Positions 20,907 to 29,636 of a stretch of 64,000 nt of DNA are shown here, piece after piece (within the stretch, counting starts at the first letter, position 1; every line of letters starts with the position of its first letter). The stretch comes from a virus. The stretch lies in IMG/VR virus record IMGVR_UViG_3300036760_000522, positions 124,001 to 188,000 of that record, one strand, 5' to 3'. The translations under genes were made by a program, and so were the position numbers. Under the pieces are notes generated by a model that ran no database searches, had not been told where the DNA came from, and saw only the letters and a list, made by a program, of their open reading frames with translations.

Positions 20907-23662
20907 AGTCCAGCCTCATTCAACAGTCGCAAATCCTCTTTGGTCAGCTCCTTGTTGTTGAAGGATTCCTGTCCTTCCAGGTTGCGCAACCTTCGAGCGT
21001 TCGCGAAGTCGACCTTCACCTTAATCTTGCTGAACAAGTCGTTGTCGCGGTTCTTAAGATTGCAAAAAATAGTCTCTCCTGCTGCCCGTAAGGAGTCGCA
21101 CAAATACGTCGTCGTCACGTAATCCGCGGAGCGTTCTGCCTCATTGGCATAAGACAAATTGCTGAACCGATACACACCCTCCTTCTCGGTCCCTTCCTGC
21201 TTGTCCGCTGCGTCTTTGCCCTGACGGTTGATCTGGTGCAACAACAAAACCGGTAAGCCAGTCCCCCCATTGAAATGTAGGGCAAGGAGCTTAGCGTCAA
21301 CAATTACTGTGTTGTGCTCAACAGTGTAGTCCTTGTGTGCCCGAGCAGCTTTGACAAGACCACTATGATCGACGACCAGTAGCCCAACATCCATCGATCG
21401 ATGAACGGACTCCGCATACACACGAATGTCATCGACACCGACTTTGCGATCAGGTGAATAGACCCGAATCTTGTGGTATTCAGGATTGTTCTCGAGATCG
21501 TGTAGGGCTTCTTTGTAGAAGGCTTCTTCCTCCCTAGTCAAGTCTCCGTCACGTACCTTGCGATAGTCCAAGGGTTGTCGACCCTGAGCTGTGAACTTCC
21601 CGTTGGATGTGTGCATCACAGCCAGTAGACGTCGCAAATGCTCGTACCGCATTTCGAGGCTGACGTACAGGCTGTGTGTGCGATAGCGTGTCGCCAGGTT
21701 GTAACACCAATTGATCGCAAAACTCGAATTGTGAGTGATAATGTCATTCGCTACGAAAGTGCGGTGCACAGGCACTGATAGGTCATAGGTCATTTCAACG
21801 CCCATTGAATTAACACTCTTGACACAATCCCAGTAAATATCGCCTGTGCTCACGCCAAATTTTTCAGCGACATCCGAGGTAACCGTGGGATTGTTTCTCG
21901 AGGCTGTACGAGCATACCTCCAATGTCCATTGATCTTAATGCGACGTCCATCTGGCAATAGACTAGAAGGCACAGGAGTCGAGTCTATTTTAGGTAGACG
22001 CGAAAGGAGTCGAGAAAATTTAGCCTCTTTGCCTACAATCCGAACTTTTTCACAGAACAACCGTTTGCTTGGATTGGTGACTATTCGGACAGTCCAGAAA
22101 CGATATGGGCGGTCCTCTACCTTTGTATTAACGAAAGTAACCGTTGATTTTATACCTAGACGTAGCAGCAGAGACTGTATGTCCTCACAAAGCTCTCTAC
22201 ACACGGACGAATAGGTGATGATGTGACTGGACTGCTTAGCACCTGTTCCGTCTTTGTTGATTCGATCCTTTCGAACGTAGTCGTCGGTGCAACAGGATCC
22301 GTTTGTTGACCACAAGGCTCCCAACAGAGCCGCGACAAGATCCTCGCTCATTCCAAAAAACTCACTTGGAATCCGCTTGTTGTAAGAGTCCGTCCCGTAA
22401 AGACCGAGCTGCTCTAAAAGAAGCCGAAGTGGAGAAACCGTACGATGCCACCGATCACCTAAACCGTGAGCAACTCGAACATACGGAACACGTTGGCCGC
22501 CCTGAGGAACATTTAGAGAAAACCAAGGATTTTCATAGTCGGGCTCTCCTTCTATGTAACCAAGGTCTCTCAAACAAGTAACGAAATCACACAAAATGGG
22601 CCCGTCTTGTTGTGTGAAGTTGATGCATTGTCCGATCGCACCGTCCCCGATGAGATAGCCAACCAATTTGACCTCTGAGAGCGAGTACGGTCGTGCCCCC
22701 ACAGCCCTCATGACTTTGGGGGTCGCTACAAAGTCCCCTTCCTTCAATGACGACAACGACTCCCATCCGAAAGGAGTGAGAAATTTGTGATTGGAGGTGG
22801 CACCTATACGCCGGCCTGACACAAGTAACAGTTCAAATATTTCACGTCTTCCGTTCTGAACTAGATGTGAAGCCGGAGTTTGTACAAGTACTGGGCTTGC
22901 CCCTTCATTTTGGATCGCTGACACTACCGGCAAGTCGCCGCAGGCGTACAGCTCTGACAGGCGCCGACGTCGTTGGGTGCGGTGGTCAAATACTGTAGTG
23001 TCTCCTGCTAGGCATTTCAACTCTCCTGTCGCGGCAGCGTGAACCCACAGTTCTCCTTTCTTGATGCCATGGCACGTTTTGTCAATATGATCAATGCCTG
23101 TGAACTTCCCATAAGCCTTGTCTTTCTGTGACTTGGCATCTTGGTACTCTGTCCACACACGTTCCGTATCGTGTACGATGTCCCCTTCAATTTGAATGTT
23201 GTGGTCTCGAGGAACCTCCTCGTAGACGTGTTGGTTGAAGTACTGTAGCGCGTGTGTGACGCCTTTCAGCTGTGTCTTGCCTTCGACACGTCCCCTCGTG
23301 ATGATCTCTTCGACGTCACGTAGCAGTTTTCGAACCTTGTTCTGGGCCTGTTCCTCACGTAGCGTTCTGAGTAGCGTGCCGTAGTTACTACGAGTGTAGG
23401 CTTCGACTGTTTTGATGTCGGCAAGTTTTTCGACAACCGTTATTTCGTTATTTCGTTCGAAGTAATCTCGAATCGACGCCCAGTCCGGAGGTTCCAGATT
23501 CTGTTGAACGTACTCCTGTACGTAGGTCCAGATCTTGGTTTCATCAGGGTTGTGCCACTCAAACCCTGATCTCAATAGACGACGATAGTTGCCGTCTATT
23601 TGCTCAATCGTGAGCTTAGCATCCCCAAAATCGATGATGCCCCGTAAAAGCCGTTTGGACAT
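20903..23662 (-). CDS. dnaB: DnaB-type replicative helicase interrupted by an intein
   Basis: 919 residues before splicing. Extein N (1-216) is a helical N-domain leading into GKFTGIDHIDKTCHGIKKGELW and AAATGELK. The intein occupies 217-645. Extein C starts SSFAINWCYNLATRYRTHSLYVSLEM and continues with LLVVDHSGL (Walker B) and VLLLHQINRQGK (motif H3/H4). The spliced Walker A reads A-A-A-T-G-E-L-K-S-S, with Leu where Gly is usual. It should unwind the fork as a hexamer. The stop overlaps the primase-like gene. Confidence 0.9.
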   Translation of the reverse strand: MSKRLLRGIIDFGDAKLTIEQIDGNYRRLLRSGFEWHNPDETKIWTYVQEYVQQNLEPPDWASIRDYFERNNEITVVEKLADIKTVEAYTRSNYGTLLRTLREEQAQNKVRKLLRDVEEIITRGRVEGKTQLKGVTHALQYFNQHVYEEVPRDHNIQIEGDIVHDTERVWTEYQDAKSQKDKAYGKFTGIDHIDKTCHGIKKGELWVHAAATGELKCLAGDTTVFDHRTQRRRRLSELYACGDLPVVSAIQNEGASPVLVQTPASHLVQNGRREIFELLLVSGRRIGATSNHKFLTPFGWESLSSLKEGDFVATPKVMRAVGARPYSLSEVKLVGYLIGDGAIGQCINFTQQDGPILCDFVTCLRDLGYIEGEPDYENPWFSLNVPQGGQRVPYVRVAHGLGDRWHRTVSPLRLLLEQLGLYGTDSYNKRIPSEFFGMSEDLVAALLGALWSTNGSCCTDDYVRKDRINKDGTGAKQSSHIITYSSVCRELCEDIQSLLLRLGIKSTVTFVNTKVEDRPYRFWTVRIVTNPSKRLFCEKVRIVGKEAKFSRLLSRLPKIDSTPVPSSLLPDGRRIKINGHWRYARTASRNNPTVTSDVAEKFGVSTGDIYWDCVKSVNSMGVEMTYDLSVPVHRTFVANDIITHNSSFAINWCYNLATRYRTHSLYVSLEMRYEHLRRLLAVMHTSNGKFTAQGRQPLDYRKVRDGDLTREEEAFYKEALHDLENNPEYHKIRVYSPDRKVGVDDIRVYAESVHRSMDVGLLVVDHSGLVKAARAHKDYTVEHNTVIVDAKLLALHFNGGTGLPVLLLHQINRQGKDAADKQEGTEKEGVYRFSNLSYANEAERSADYVTTTYLCDSLRAAGETIFCNLKNRDNDLFSKIKVKVDFANARRLRNLEGQESFNNKELTKEDLRLLNEAGL
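21728..23014 (-). other. Intein with LAGLIDADG-type endonuclease domain
   Basis: 429 residues (217-645 of the helicase precursor). Block A is CLAGDTTVFD with Cys1, block B GATSNHKFLTPFGW, block F VRIVTNPSKRLFCEK, block G VANDIITHN followed by Ser+1. All splicing residues are present. Endonuclease motif C is LVGYLIGDGAI with its Asp, but motif E reads LLGALWSTNGSC, with Asn where the second catalytic Asp belongs. It should splice but may no longer cut. The insertion is at the Walker A Lys-Ser, a known hotspot. Confidence 0.92.
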
Positions 23663-23668
23663 GGTGGA

Positions 23669-24538
23669 TCAACGTCGGTATTTATGACGTTTCGAACCTC
23701 CGCCCAACATAACGTCCAACCTGTCGCTCTCGTCAGAGGGTTCGCCAAAACTACCTTGAGCCGTTTCCGGTACGAAAGACGAATGTTCAACCGGCGCAGT
23801 CTCCACATCCACAAACAAGTCTTCCGAGGTCTCCGGTGAATCAAGCCCGATATCCCCCGACGCGACTTCCACACCCAATTCAGAAGTCAAATGCACCTCT
23901 TCGTAACGAGACTCAATGTAGGACTCCACCTCAGTACTGTGTGAATGCTTCCACACGTAAGCCGGGTCACAGGACTCAAATACCCACGTAGGCTGATTGT
24001 CTGTTTCACGGATTTTGAGAGCCTCTTCTAGGACACCGCTCGCGGCCACGTTCTTCCAACCAAGATGTCCTAGCCGAAGAATGACCAAACCGAATTCCTG
24101 TCCTACCAACTCTCGGATCACGTTATGTGTTTCACGCTGATCACGCTTTGAAACGGCCGTCGACCTGTAGGCTTCTCCTCCGACGAACACGTCACGCAAA
24201 CGGCCGTCGTCAACTACCTTGAAAGTCAGTGTCGGATGACAAACCAACACTAACTTGAGATGAGGAAGGAATTCGGACCAAGTTGTGCCTCGGATACGAA
24301 CGTTTTTTGTTGTGCAGTCGACCTCAGATGTTGTGGACTCGTCTTTACGTGGCCGATAGAATGGACTCTCCAAAATATTAGCAGCAGAGGCTATTTCAGA
24401 GCCCAAACGCCGATGGATGGAATCAACAGCGTCACGGACACAGATGTTCGGGCAGCGACGTACTGTGATGTCGTTGACCGAGATTTCCCCGTCCTTACAC
24501 CCATCATAAGGCGTCAAGCCACAACGATCGCAAGACAA
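23669..24538 (-). CDS. Probable helicase-loader-like protein lacking Walker A
   Basis: 289 residues from TTG 24,538, directly after the SNF2-type gene stop. The N-terminus C-D-R-C-G ... R-R-C-P-N-I-C resembles zinc clusters of phage DnaC-type loaders. The core (FGLVILRLGHLGWKNVAASGVLEEALKIR, split here, then PTWVFESC) looks like the Walker B/sensor part of a loader, but I see no Walker A. The tail after residue 225 is acidic and disordered. Position immediately upstream of the helicase in the operon supports the role. Inference. Confidence 0.5.
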   Translation of the reverse strand: MSCDRCGLTPYDGCKDGEISVNDITVRRCPNICVRDAVDSIHRRLGSEIASAANILESPFYRPRKDESTTSEVDCTTKNVRIRGTTWSEFLPHLKLVLVCHPTLTFKVVDDGRLRDVFVGGEAYRSTAVSKRDQRETHNVIRELVGQEFGLVILRLGHLGWKNVAASGVLEEALKIRETDNQPTWVFESCDPAYVWKHSHSTEVESYIESRYEEVHLTSELGVEVASGDIGLDSPETSEDLFVDVETAPVEHSSFVPETAQGSFGEPSDESDRLDVMLGGGSKRHKYRR

Positions 24539-26671
24539 CTAGACTTCTCCCCTCACGACCTTCTGTGACTCTCTCATCAGACGGAATAAGTCGCGGGTAC
24601 TGCCATCTTTGTCCTTCTCCAGTTCGATCGCTCCCACTTTGTCTGCCGACAGAACTTGTTCGATCAAGCGCTTCTTCTTTCGCAACAAGGTCAGTACGTG
24701 ATGGTCGATCGTCTTCCTGGCTTTGCCCTCACCGTCCAGCTCAGCCAAGAACAAGTACACTAAGACACCGCGGTGAGGGGATCCGATCCGGACCATGCGT
24801 CCTAGGATCTGAACGAAGTCCCCCCACGACCACGGCATGTCGAAGTAAATGAGAGCTGCCCCAGCTTGCAGGTTGATGGCTTCAGAACCCGCGTTCGTGA
24901 TCACGACAACACGCACGTCGGACTTCAGGTCTTGAAACGCAGCTTGCGCCTCATCACGCTGTCGTGTGTTTTCAGCCCCTGTGATTTTTACGGCCCTGAT
25001 TTTGTGCTTTGCTAAGATCTCACACAACCGCGTGGTGTGGCTCGCGAAACGCGTGTAGACGATGACCTTGGCCCCATCCAACTCATCCGTCAAAAGATCG
25101 ATCAGAGCGGCTTCCTTGCTGCTCAAACTGCCAACCTTAGCGGTGTCCCCGCTCAAAACATCGCTGAAATCTCCTACGTCGTCGCCTTCTTGAAACTTCA
25201 GCAGTGCGAGGGAGTTCACAACCTGTTGACAGTAAATGAGGCTGGTCAAAGCCTTGGTCTCACTGAAGGACTTCAAATCGCCGTCGCCAAGTTCAATCAA
25301 GCCTCGCAACGCCTCCTGGTACTTGATCCGTTCAGCGCGATTGAGCTCGATCAAAAACTCCCGAGTAGTGAGGACAGGAAGGTCAGTCGTGACCGTATGC
25401 TTAGCCCGACCGAGGTAGACAGGTTCGATCGTCCGTCGAAACTGGTCTAGATTCTTGTAACCCTTGATGATTGGGATCTTTCTACCACGCTGCACCTCCA
25501 ACAACTCGACGTAACAGAAGTCCTTCATGAAACCGGTCTTCGTGCGGAATAAAGTAGGCACGATGACCTTGTAAATACCGTACCCCTCGAAGAGGCGATT
25601 TTTGAGCAAGGTTGCGGTGAGGCCGTACACACGATCAGCTGACTGCGCAGCGTATCGGCAAATCTCCCACGTCTTCGTGCGGGTCTCCTTGAATGCTGTG
25701 CACTCGTCGTAAATGAGGACAAGGTTCGGACCGGAAGACTTGAAAAGTCGATCGAGCATTCCTGGTATCACAGGTTGCTTGGGATCGGGGCGTGCCGTAC
25801 CAGGCAACAGCGGCCGATAGCCGTCGTAGTTCCAGTCGATGATCAGTGTCTTGTAACTCAAGATGAGAACAGATCGGTCCGTCCGAAACCATTCTTCGTA
25901 AACTAGGCGGCGCGCTTCAGCCGGTGGCTTGTCTTTGATCTTTTGATCCGCGACGACGAAGGACTTGACACCTTGTGTGAATTTGGCGATCTCACTCGCC
26001 CACTGGCGAAGCGCACTCTTCGGTGCGACGACCACGACTTTTGTATTTGGGTGCTTCCCCCACAGATAACAAAGTGTCGCTAAAGTTTCAAACGTCTTCC
26101 CGATCCCAGTATCATCACCAAGCACCATGCGCTTCATCGCGAGCATGGTGAGGATAGCTTGGATCTGGTAGTACCGGATCTGAAGCGGTGTCAACTCTCC
26201 GTCGAGTCCTCGAATCTCCGTTTTCAACAGAGGCGTCGGCGGCAATGGCTTCAAGTCTTTTCGAGACCTGATAACCCGCAGCTTCTCCAGCAACGGGTTC
26301 GATTTAGTCGGGGCCTCCATCAGTCGTTGAGGTTTCTGTACTCGATCCCCCAAGAAATTGATCTTGGCGTGCTCAATCCCCTTCTTCATACCTTCAGTGA
26401 CTCCGTAGTCCGTGTAGCCAGCTACCATATCCGCAACTTCATAGAACACCAAACCGACCTCTATCCCGAGTCGGCGTTCCTCAAGTACACGATCATCTAA
26501 CGCTCCAGGGTACATCCGATGCGAAGCAAACGGTGCTTCTCCACGGAGAAGCGAATCGCGTATGGCCAGCTGCAAGTAGTTCTTGTTACGTGCAAGCTCC
26601 TTTAGTGTCGCGAGACCGTTCGGTCCAGAACCTGAACCGTAAGGTGACTCAATGATCACGATCGGTTTCAC
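24539..26671 (-). CDS. SNF2/DEAD-type helicase with N-terminal DUF7768-like domain
   Basis: 710 residues from GTG 26,671. Residues 1-115 (VIIESPYGSG, RDSLLRGEAPFASHRMY, LDDRVLEERRLGI, YTDYGVTEGMKKGIEHA) match phage DUF7768, a fold related to nucleoside 2-deoxyribosyltransferases. Residues 155-690 are a superfamily 2 helicase: Walker A VLGDDTGIGKT (183-193), motif II with DECTAF, and motif VI QILGRMVRIG. It may remodel protein-DNA complexes or assist replication and recombination. The fusion is unusual. Confidence 0.88.
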   Translation of the reverse strand: MKPIVIIESPYGSGSGPNGLATLKELARNKNYLQLAIRDSLLRGEAPFASHRMYPGALDDRVLEERRLGIEVGLVFYEVADMVAGYTDYGVTEGMKKGIEHAKINFLGDRVQKPQRLMEAPTKSNPLLEKLRVIRSRKDLKPLPPTPLLKTEIRGLDGELTPLQIRYYQIQAILTMLAMKRMVLGDDTGIGKTFETLATLCYLWGKHPNTKVVVVAPKSALRQWASEIAKFTQGVKSFVVADQKIKDKPPAEARRLVYEEWFRTDRSVLILSYKTLIIDWNYDGYRPLLPGTARPDPKQPVIPGMLDRLFKSSGPNLVLIYDECTAFKETRTKTWEICRYAAQSADRVYGLTATLLKNRLFEGYGIYKVIVPTLFRTKTGFMKDFCYVELLEVQRGRKIPIIKGYKNLDQFRRTIEPVYLGRAKHTVTTDLPVLTTREFLIELNRAERIKYQEALRGLIELGDGDLKSFSETKALTSLIYCQQVVNSLALLKFQEGDDVGDFSDVLSGDTAKVGSLSSKEAALIDLLTDELDGAKVIVYTRFASHTTRLCEILAKHKIRAVKITGAENTRQRDEAQAAFQDLKSDVRVVVITNAGSEAINLQAGAALIYFDMPWSWGDFVQILGRMVRIGSPHRGVLVYLFLAELDGEGKARKTIDHHVLTLLRKKKRLIEQVLSADKVGAIELEKDKDGSTRDLFRLMRESQKVVRGEV

Positions 26672-26685
26672 AAGGTCGCCGAAGG

Positions 26686-27285
26686 TCAGAAAAATGCGAA
26701 CCAGAGGGCTGCTTCAGGATTGTGTTTCGCTGTCCAGCCGTAGGCGTAGCCTGCGTAGACACCAAAGTTCTTGACCAGATCTACACCAAGGCCCAGACCA
26801 ACAGCCCGAAACCCAACATGCGCATTGAGATTGAAATCACGAACGTAAAACATATCGATCATGGCGCCTGCGTCCCAGGCATCCCGAAACCTGCGGCCTT
26901 CTTGGAAGGGCTCAGCAAGCAACGCGCCCAAGTACGCTTTGGGACGAAACCGAAACCCAACCCAGGGCGGCTCCTGTACGGCAGCAACGACATTGAGTTT
27001 TCCTTGGGCCTCGATGTCGTACACACACCACTTAATTCGTAGCTTGTACGGCTGAGGCCCCTTCGTCGAGTAGAAAATCCGACCTGCTCGGTCCACTGTG
27101 ATAATCACAGGGTCGAGTTCAAAAGTTGGAACGGTTTGACTGAGACACTGCTTCTCACGAACGATCTCAATCATCGCGTGCAAATCTGGCTCCGCGACAC
27201 AAGTTGAACCCGCGTCGCATTCAGCGCCGTACGACGCTCGTACGAATCCGAACGCCAACAAAAAAGACAATGTGCGAATCAACAT
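26686..27285 (-). CDS. Secreted/outer-membrane protein
   Basis: Start at ATG 27,285, preceded by GGAGG. The signal peptide ends near SYGAEC, with several Cys after it (CDAGSTCVAEPDLH). The C-terminal part alternates Gly-aromatic strands (VGFRAVGLGLGVDLVKNFGVYAGYAYG, divided in two strands) and ends in Phe-Phe, as outer-membrane barrels do. It lies 15 bases from the helicase start and next to holin-like genes. It may change the host envelope or act in lysis. Confidence 0.55.
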   Translation of the reverse strand: MLIRTLSFLLAFGFVRASYGAECDAGSTCVAEPDLHAMIEIVREKQCLSQTVPTFELDPVIITVDRAGRIFYSTKGPQPYKLRIKWCVYDIEAQGKLNVVAAVQEPPWVGFRFRPKAYLGALLAEPFQEGRRFRDAWDAGAMIDMFYVRDFNLNAHVGFRAVGLGLGVDLVKNFGVYAGYAYGWTAKHNPEAALWFAFF

Positions 27286-27333
27286 CCAGGCCTCCACCTA
27301 GGATGGGGATCACAACACCGAACGCGATGAGCG

Positions 27334-27849
27334 TCAGCTCCCGTACCGCTTCAGAAGGTCGTCGACTGTCTTCTTCGGAACCTTCGAAGAGTCGGTAACG
27401 GTCACTGCGAAAATTTCAGGCTTCACGATCACGACCTTGTCGACATCTCGCGCCCTAACCCCTGTAGGGAGGTCAACAACGTGCTTGGTGCCGTCTTCAG
27501 CTTTGATTGTCACTTGTTTCGGGTTCGAAAATAACCCTGGAGGCTCAATCGACACTACCTTGGCTTGCGTGATCCCGTGCTCATCGGGCGTCCCGACTGG
27601 TATCAACTTGCCGTCCTTGTCGACACGGTCCTTTGGAATGGTGTTGGCAACGTCGACAGCTTTCTTGTCGCTACCGGACTTGCCAAGCAAGCGAGCTAAG
27701 AGCCCGCCGATTTGCAAATTCTTGACGCCCAACATGACCAGGACGATCGCCCCAATGACGAGCAAGAGCGCCGGCAACGGTGCAAGGATCCAACGACGGA
27801 TCCAGGCCCAGACCTTCTGAGCCTTAGTTTCGTTCGGTTGGGGGGACAC
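27334..27849 (-). CDS. Membrane-anchored protein, possible lysis or spanin-like component
   Basis: Start placed at GTG 27,849 so the overlap with the holin-like gene is short; a TTG at 27,873 is possible. A single transmembrane helix (WILAPLPALLLVIGAIVLVML) follows a basic N-terminus. The rest is a soluble domain (VVSIEPPGLFSNPKQVTIKAE, split strands, then VVDLPTGVRARDVDKVVIV). Not a typical coiled-coil i-spanin. Its position next to a holin candidate is the main hint. Confidence 0.5.
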   Translation of the reverse strand: MSPQPNETKAQKVWAWIRRWILAPLPALLLVIGAIVLVMLGVKNLQIGGLLARLLGKSGSDKKAVDVANTIPKDRVDKDGKLIPVGTPDEHGITQAKVVSIEPPGLFSNPKQVTIKAEDGTKHVVDLPTGVRARDVDKVVIVKPEIFAVTVTDSSKVPKKTVDDLLKRYGS

Positions 27850-28243
27850 TGGGAGTTGGATCTGGTAGCGCAATACCCGTACTCTTGTACAGCGTTTTCT
27901 GTACGACCTCGTACAAGAAGTCGGAGAACCACCCAACCACCATCGCGTAGAAGATTCGACCGGACGTCGTGGTGATCTCGGTTCCGCCGTAAATGGCAGG
28001 CTCTTTGACGAACATCCCGAACAGAGCACCTGCAATGACAGGCAGTGCGTAGAGCCCGACTTGGTTCCACAACATCGAACCTCGACTCGTGTACATGGGC
28101 CCGTGATCCATTTCGCGCGCGAGAGGCTTCAGAAAGGGAAACGCGATCTCGACAAGGCGTCGAGTGAAGAACACAAATATCACAACAGAAACCGCAATGA
28201 TCGCGGTTCCGCGACTCAAAAACTGAGAGACTACGTCATCCAT
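27824..28243 (-). CDS. Holin-like membrane protein
   Basis: Start at ATG 28,243. About 139 residues with three hydrophobic helices (TAIIAVSVVIFVFF near 10-25, VGLYALPVIAGALFGMFV near 60-78, and a third amphipathic one around FYAMVVGWFSDFLYEVV). Size and topology fit class I holins, which make holes in the inner membrane at lysis. No endolysin is recognised in this window, so the call rests on topology and small size. Confidence 0.5.
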   Translation of the reverse strand: MDDVVSQFLSRGTAIIAVSVVIFVFFTRRLVEIAFPFLKPLAREMDHGPMYTSRGSMLWNQVGLYALPVIAGALFGMFVKEPAIYGGTEITTTSGRIFYAMVVGWFSDFLYEVVQKTLYKSTGIALPDPTPSVPPTERN

Positions 28244-28244
28244 G

Positions 28245-28445
28245 TCAGTTCTCCGAAGTTGGGACAGGCAACACACCGTTTGCCCACTGGTTGATGCGCG
28301 TCAACTGTTGTTCTAACTCCTGAGCTTGCCTTGGCGTGTTACTTGGATCTGCCAAACGTTCCAAGAGCTTCGCATGATGTTTCACCGCCATCGCTTGTCG
28401 GCGATTAGGTGGAATATCGAGGTAGGTCAGTGTTCGCGCTGCCAT
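28245..28445 (-). CDS. Small hypothetical protein
   Basis: 66 residues from ATG 28,445, rich in charged helix (KHHAKLLERLADPSNTPRQAQ). The stop lies next to the start of the holin-like gene (TGACATG), so the two are coupled. Function unknown. Confidence 0.5.
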   Translation of the reverse strand: MAARTLTYLDIPPNRRQAMAVKHHAKLLERLADPSNTPRQAQELEQQLTRINQWANGVLPVPTSEN

Positions 28446-28487
28446 ATCCCTAACGAGACAACAAGTGGACTAGGACAGACCGTCAAT

Positions 28488-28898
28488 CTAAACTGGAACA
28501 CCGACAGGCATTGATCGTCGTTCGTCCCCTAGAATTTCGTGACGCCATGATTTGGGGCGACGTCGTTCAGAGCGATTGTCGATGTAGGGAATGTAAGTAG
28601 ATCCTTCTGCTTTCAGTTGCCGAACAACTCCGCGAAGCGTTTCAACCGATTCCTGTATTTCGAGCGTTCCGTTACCTGCCCTGTAATGAAGTTTTTGAGG
28701 GGCAGTCGGACGCGATTTGACACGCGTCCTTCTCAGCCGACCTCGCAGCTTCTCATAGTGCACGTTCTCTAGGCGAGCGAGATCTGCCAGACTTTGCCAC
28801 CGCCCCATCCACGGCACCCAAAAAGTCGTTCGCTTCCGGTTGTTGAACCGTTCGTGTTGAGTCCACACACAATTATTGACGTGATATCCACGACTCGG
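28488..28898 (-). pseudogene. 3' half of an HNH/AP2-type phage endonuclease gene split by the 8.66-kb element
   Basis: This 134-residue segment carries the family's C-terminal half: GYHVNNCVWTQHERFNNRKRT, then MGRWQSLADLARLENVHYEKLRGRLRR in pieces. The reading frame enters from the inserted element and has no natural start. Joined to 37,557-37,934 after removing 28,899-37,556 and one 9-bp duplication, it makes an uninterrupted 259-codon gene. Its own product, if any, would be inactive. Confidence 0.85.
28890..28898. repeat. 9-bp target duplication, left copy
   Basis: ACGACTCGG, repeated exactly at 37,557-37,565 on the far side of the element. Confidence 0.85.
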
Positions 28899-28909
28899 GG
28901 CTTTGCCTG
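28899..28909. repeat. Left terminal inverted repeat
   Basis: GGCTTTGCCTG, the exact reverse complement of 37,546-37,556. CGGGCAG-type motifs follow at about 28,940 and 28,957, including the palindrome CTGCCGGGCAG. Confidence 0.85.
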
Positions 28910-29023
28910 AGAAAGGGCCGACCGACATGAGTTGTCGGGCAGTCTTGGGTTCTGCCGGGCAGCCGGTGTGCCACCTGAAAGAAAGGCCTCAGCATACGTC
29001 ACTAGGCCTTGAGCCGCGGGCGA

Positions 29024-29344
29024 CTATTCGCTGCGCGTCGTGGGGTGAGCCTGAATCCGGCCCTCCGCTACACACTCCTGTCGCCAGGCTTCATGTTGAC
29101 GATGCCTCCACTCAGTTTCTGCGATTCGTCGAGCCTCTTGCCCCTCTGGGGTTGCATGGAATCGCTCGGCTACGTGGTCCATCATTGCCTCATCGACCTT
29201 CTTGGTTCCCGTCTCCGCCCACTCGAACGCTCGTTGTATCCCGTCACAATCAAGTCCGGAACGAGCCAGCAGCAGTCCGACAAGGTGGCGGAGTTCCTTG
29301 ACCGTCTGAACGAGGTTGTCCGAGTGAATTGGGTCTAGTGTCAT
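29024..29344 (-). CDS. Hypothetical helical protein (element cargo)
   Basis: Start at ATG 29,344 (MTLDPIHSDNLVQTVKEL); the longer upstream frame is Cys/Arg-rich and less plausible. About 106 residues, charged helices (FEWAETGTKKVDEAMMDHV, then ARRIAETEWRHRQHEAWRQEC split). No family recognised. Confidence 0.45.
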   Translation of the reverse strand: MTLDPIHSDNLVQTVKELRHLVGLLLARSGLDCDGIQRAFEWAETGTKKVDEAMMDHVAERFHATPEGQEARRIAETEWRHRQHEAWRQECVAEGRIQAHPTTRSE

Positions 29345-29636
29345 TATCCAAACTGACCGCCACATCTGAAGCCTGTCAACCCGTGGACAGCCAACTGCGC
29401 CAGAGTGGAACAACCAATCCTGCGCTGAGATGCGTCTAGGGCCGCACAGGGTGTGTTGGCAGGCGTGGCACAGCGTGAGTCTGACGGAAGCTGTCACAGC
29501 GAACGAAGACCGGGATGGTGAGGAGAAATGCCCTTCTTCGTGACCGGGACACGCCCGCTCCACGACCAGTGCTCGTTCAAGAGCAGTTGGTACGTCCCAT
29601 CGCGCTTTTTGGAGAAAAGCGGGTAGTTGAGCAGGC
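29345..29636. other. Gap without a clear gene
   Basis: About 290 bases between element genes. Two minus-strand frames pass through it, but neither has a good start nor a recognisable domain. A CHACQHTLCG segment resembles a zinc finger and may be a decayed gene. Confidence 0.3.

Noticed and set aside
28245-28928. Intact small HNH gene starting at 28,928
   Set aside because: Its first codons come from the inserted element, and the family's N-terminal half is missing; it is the 3' half of the split gene.
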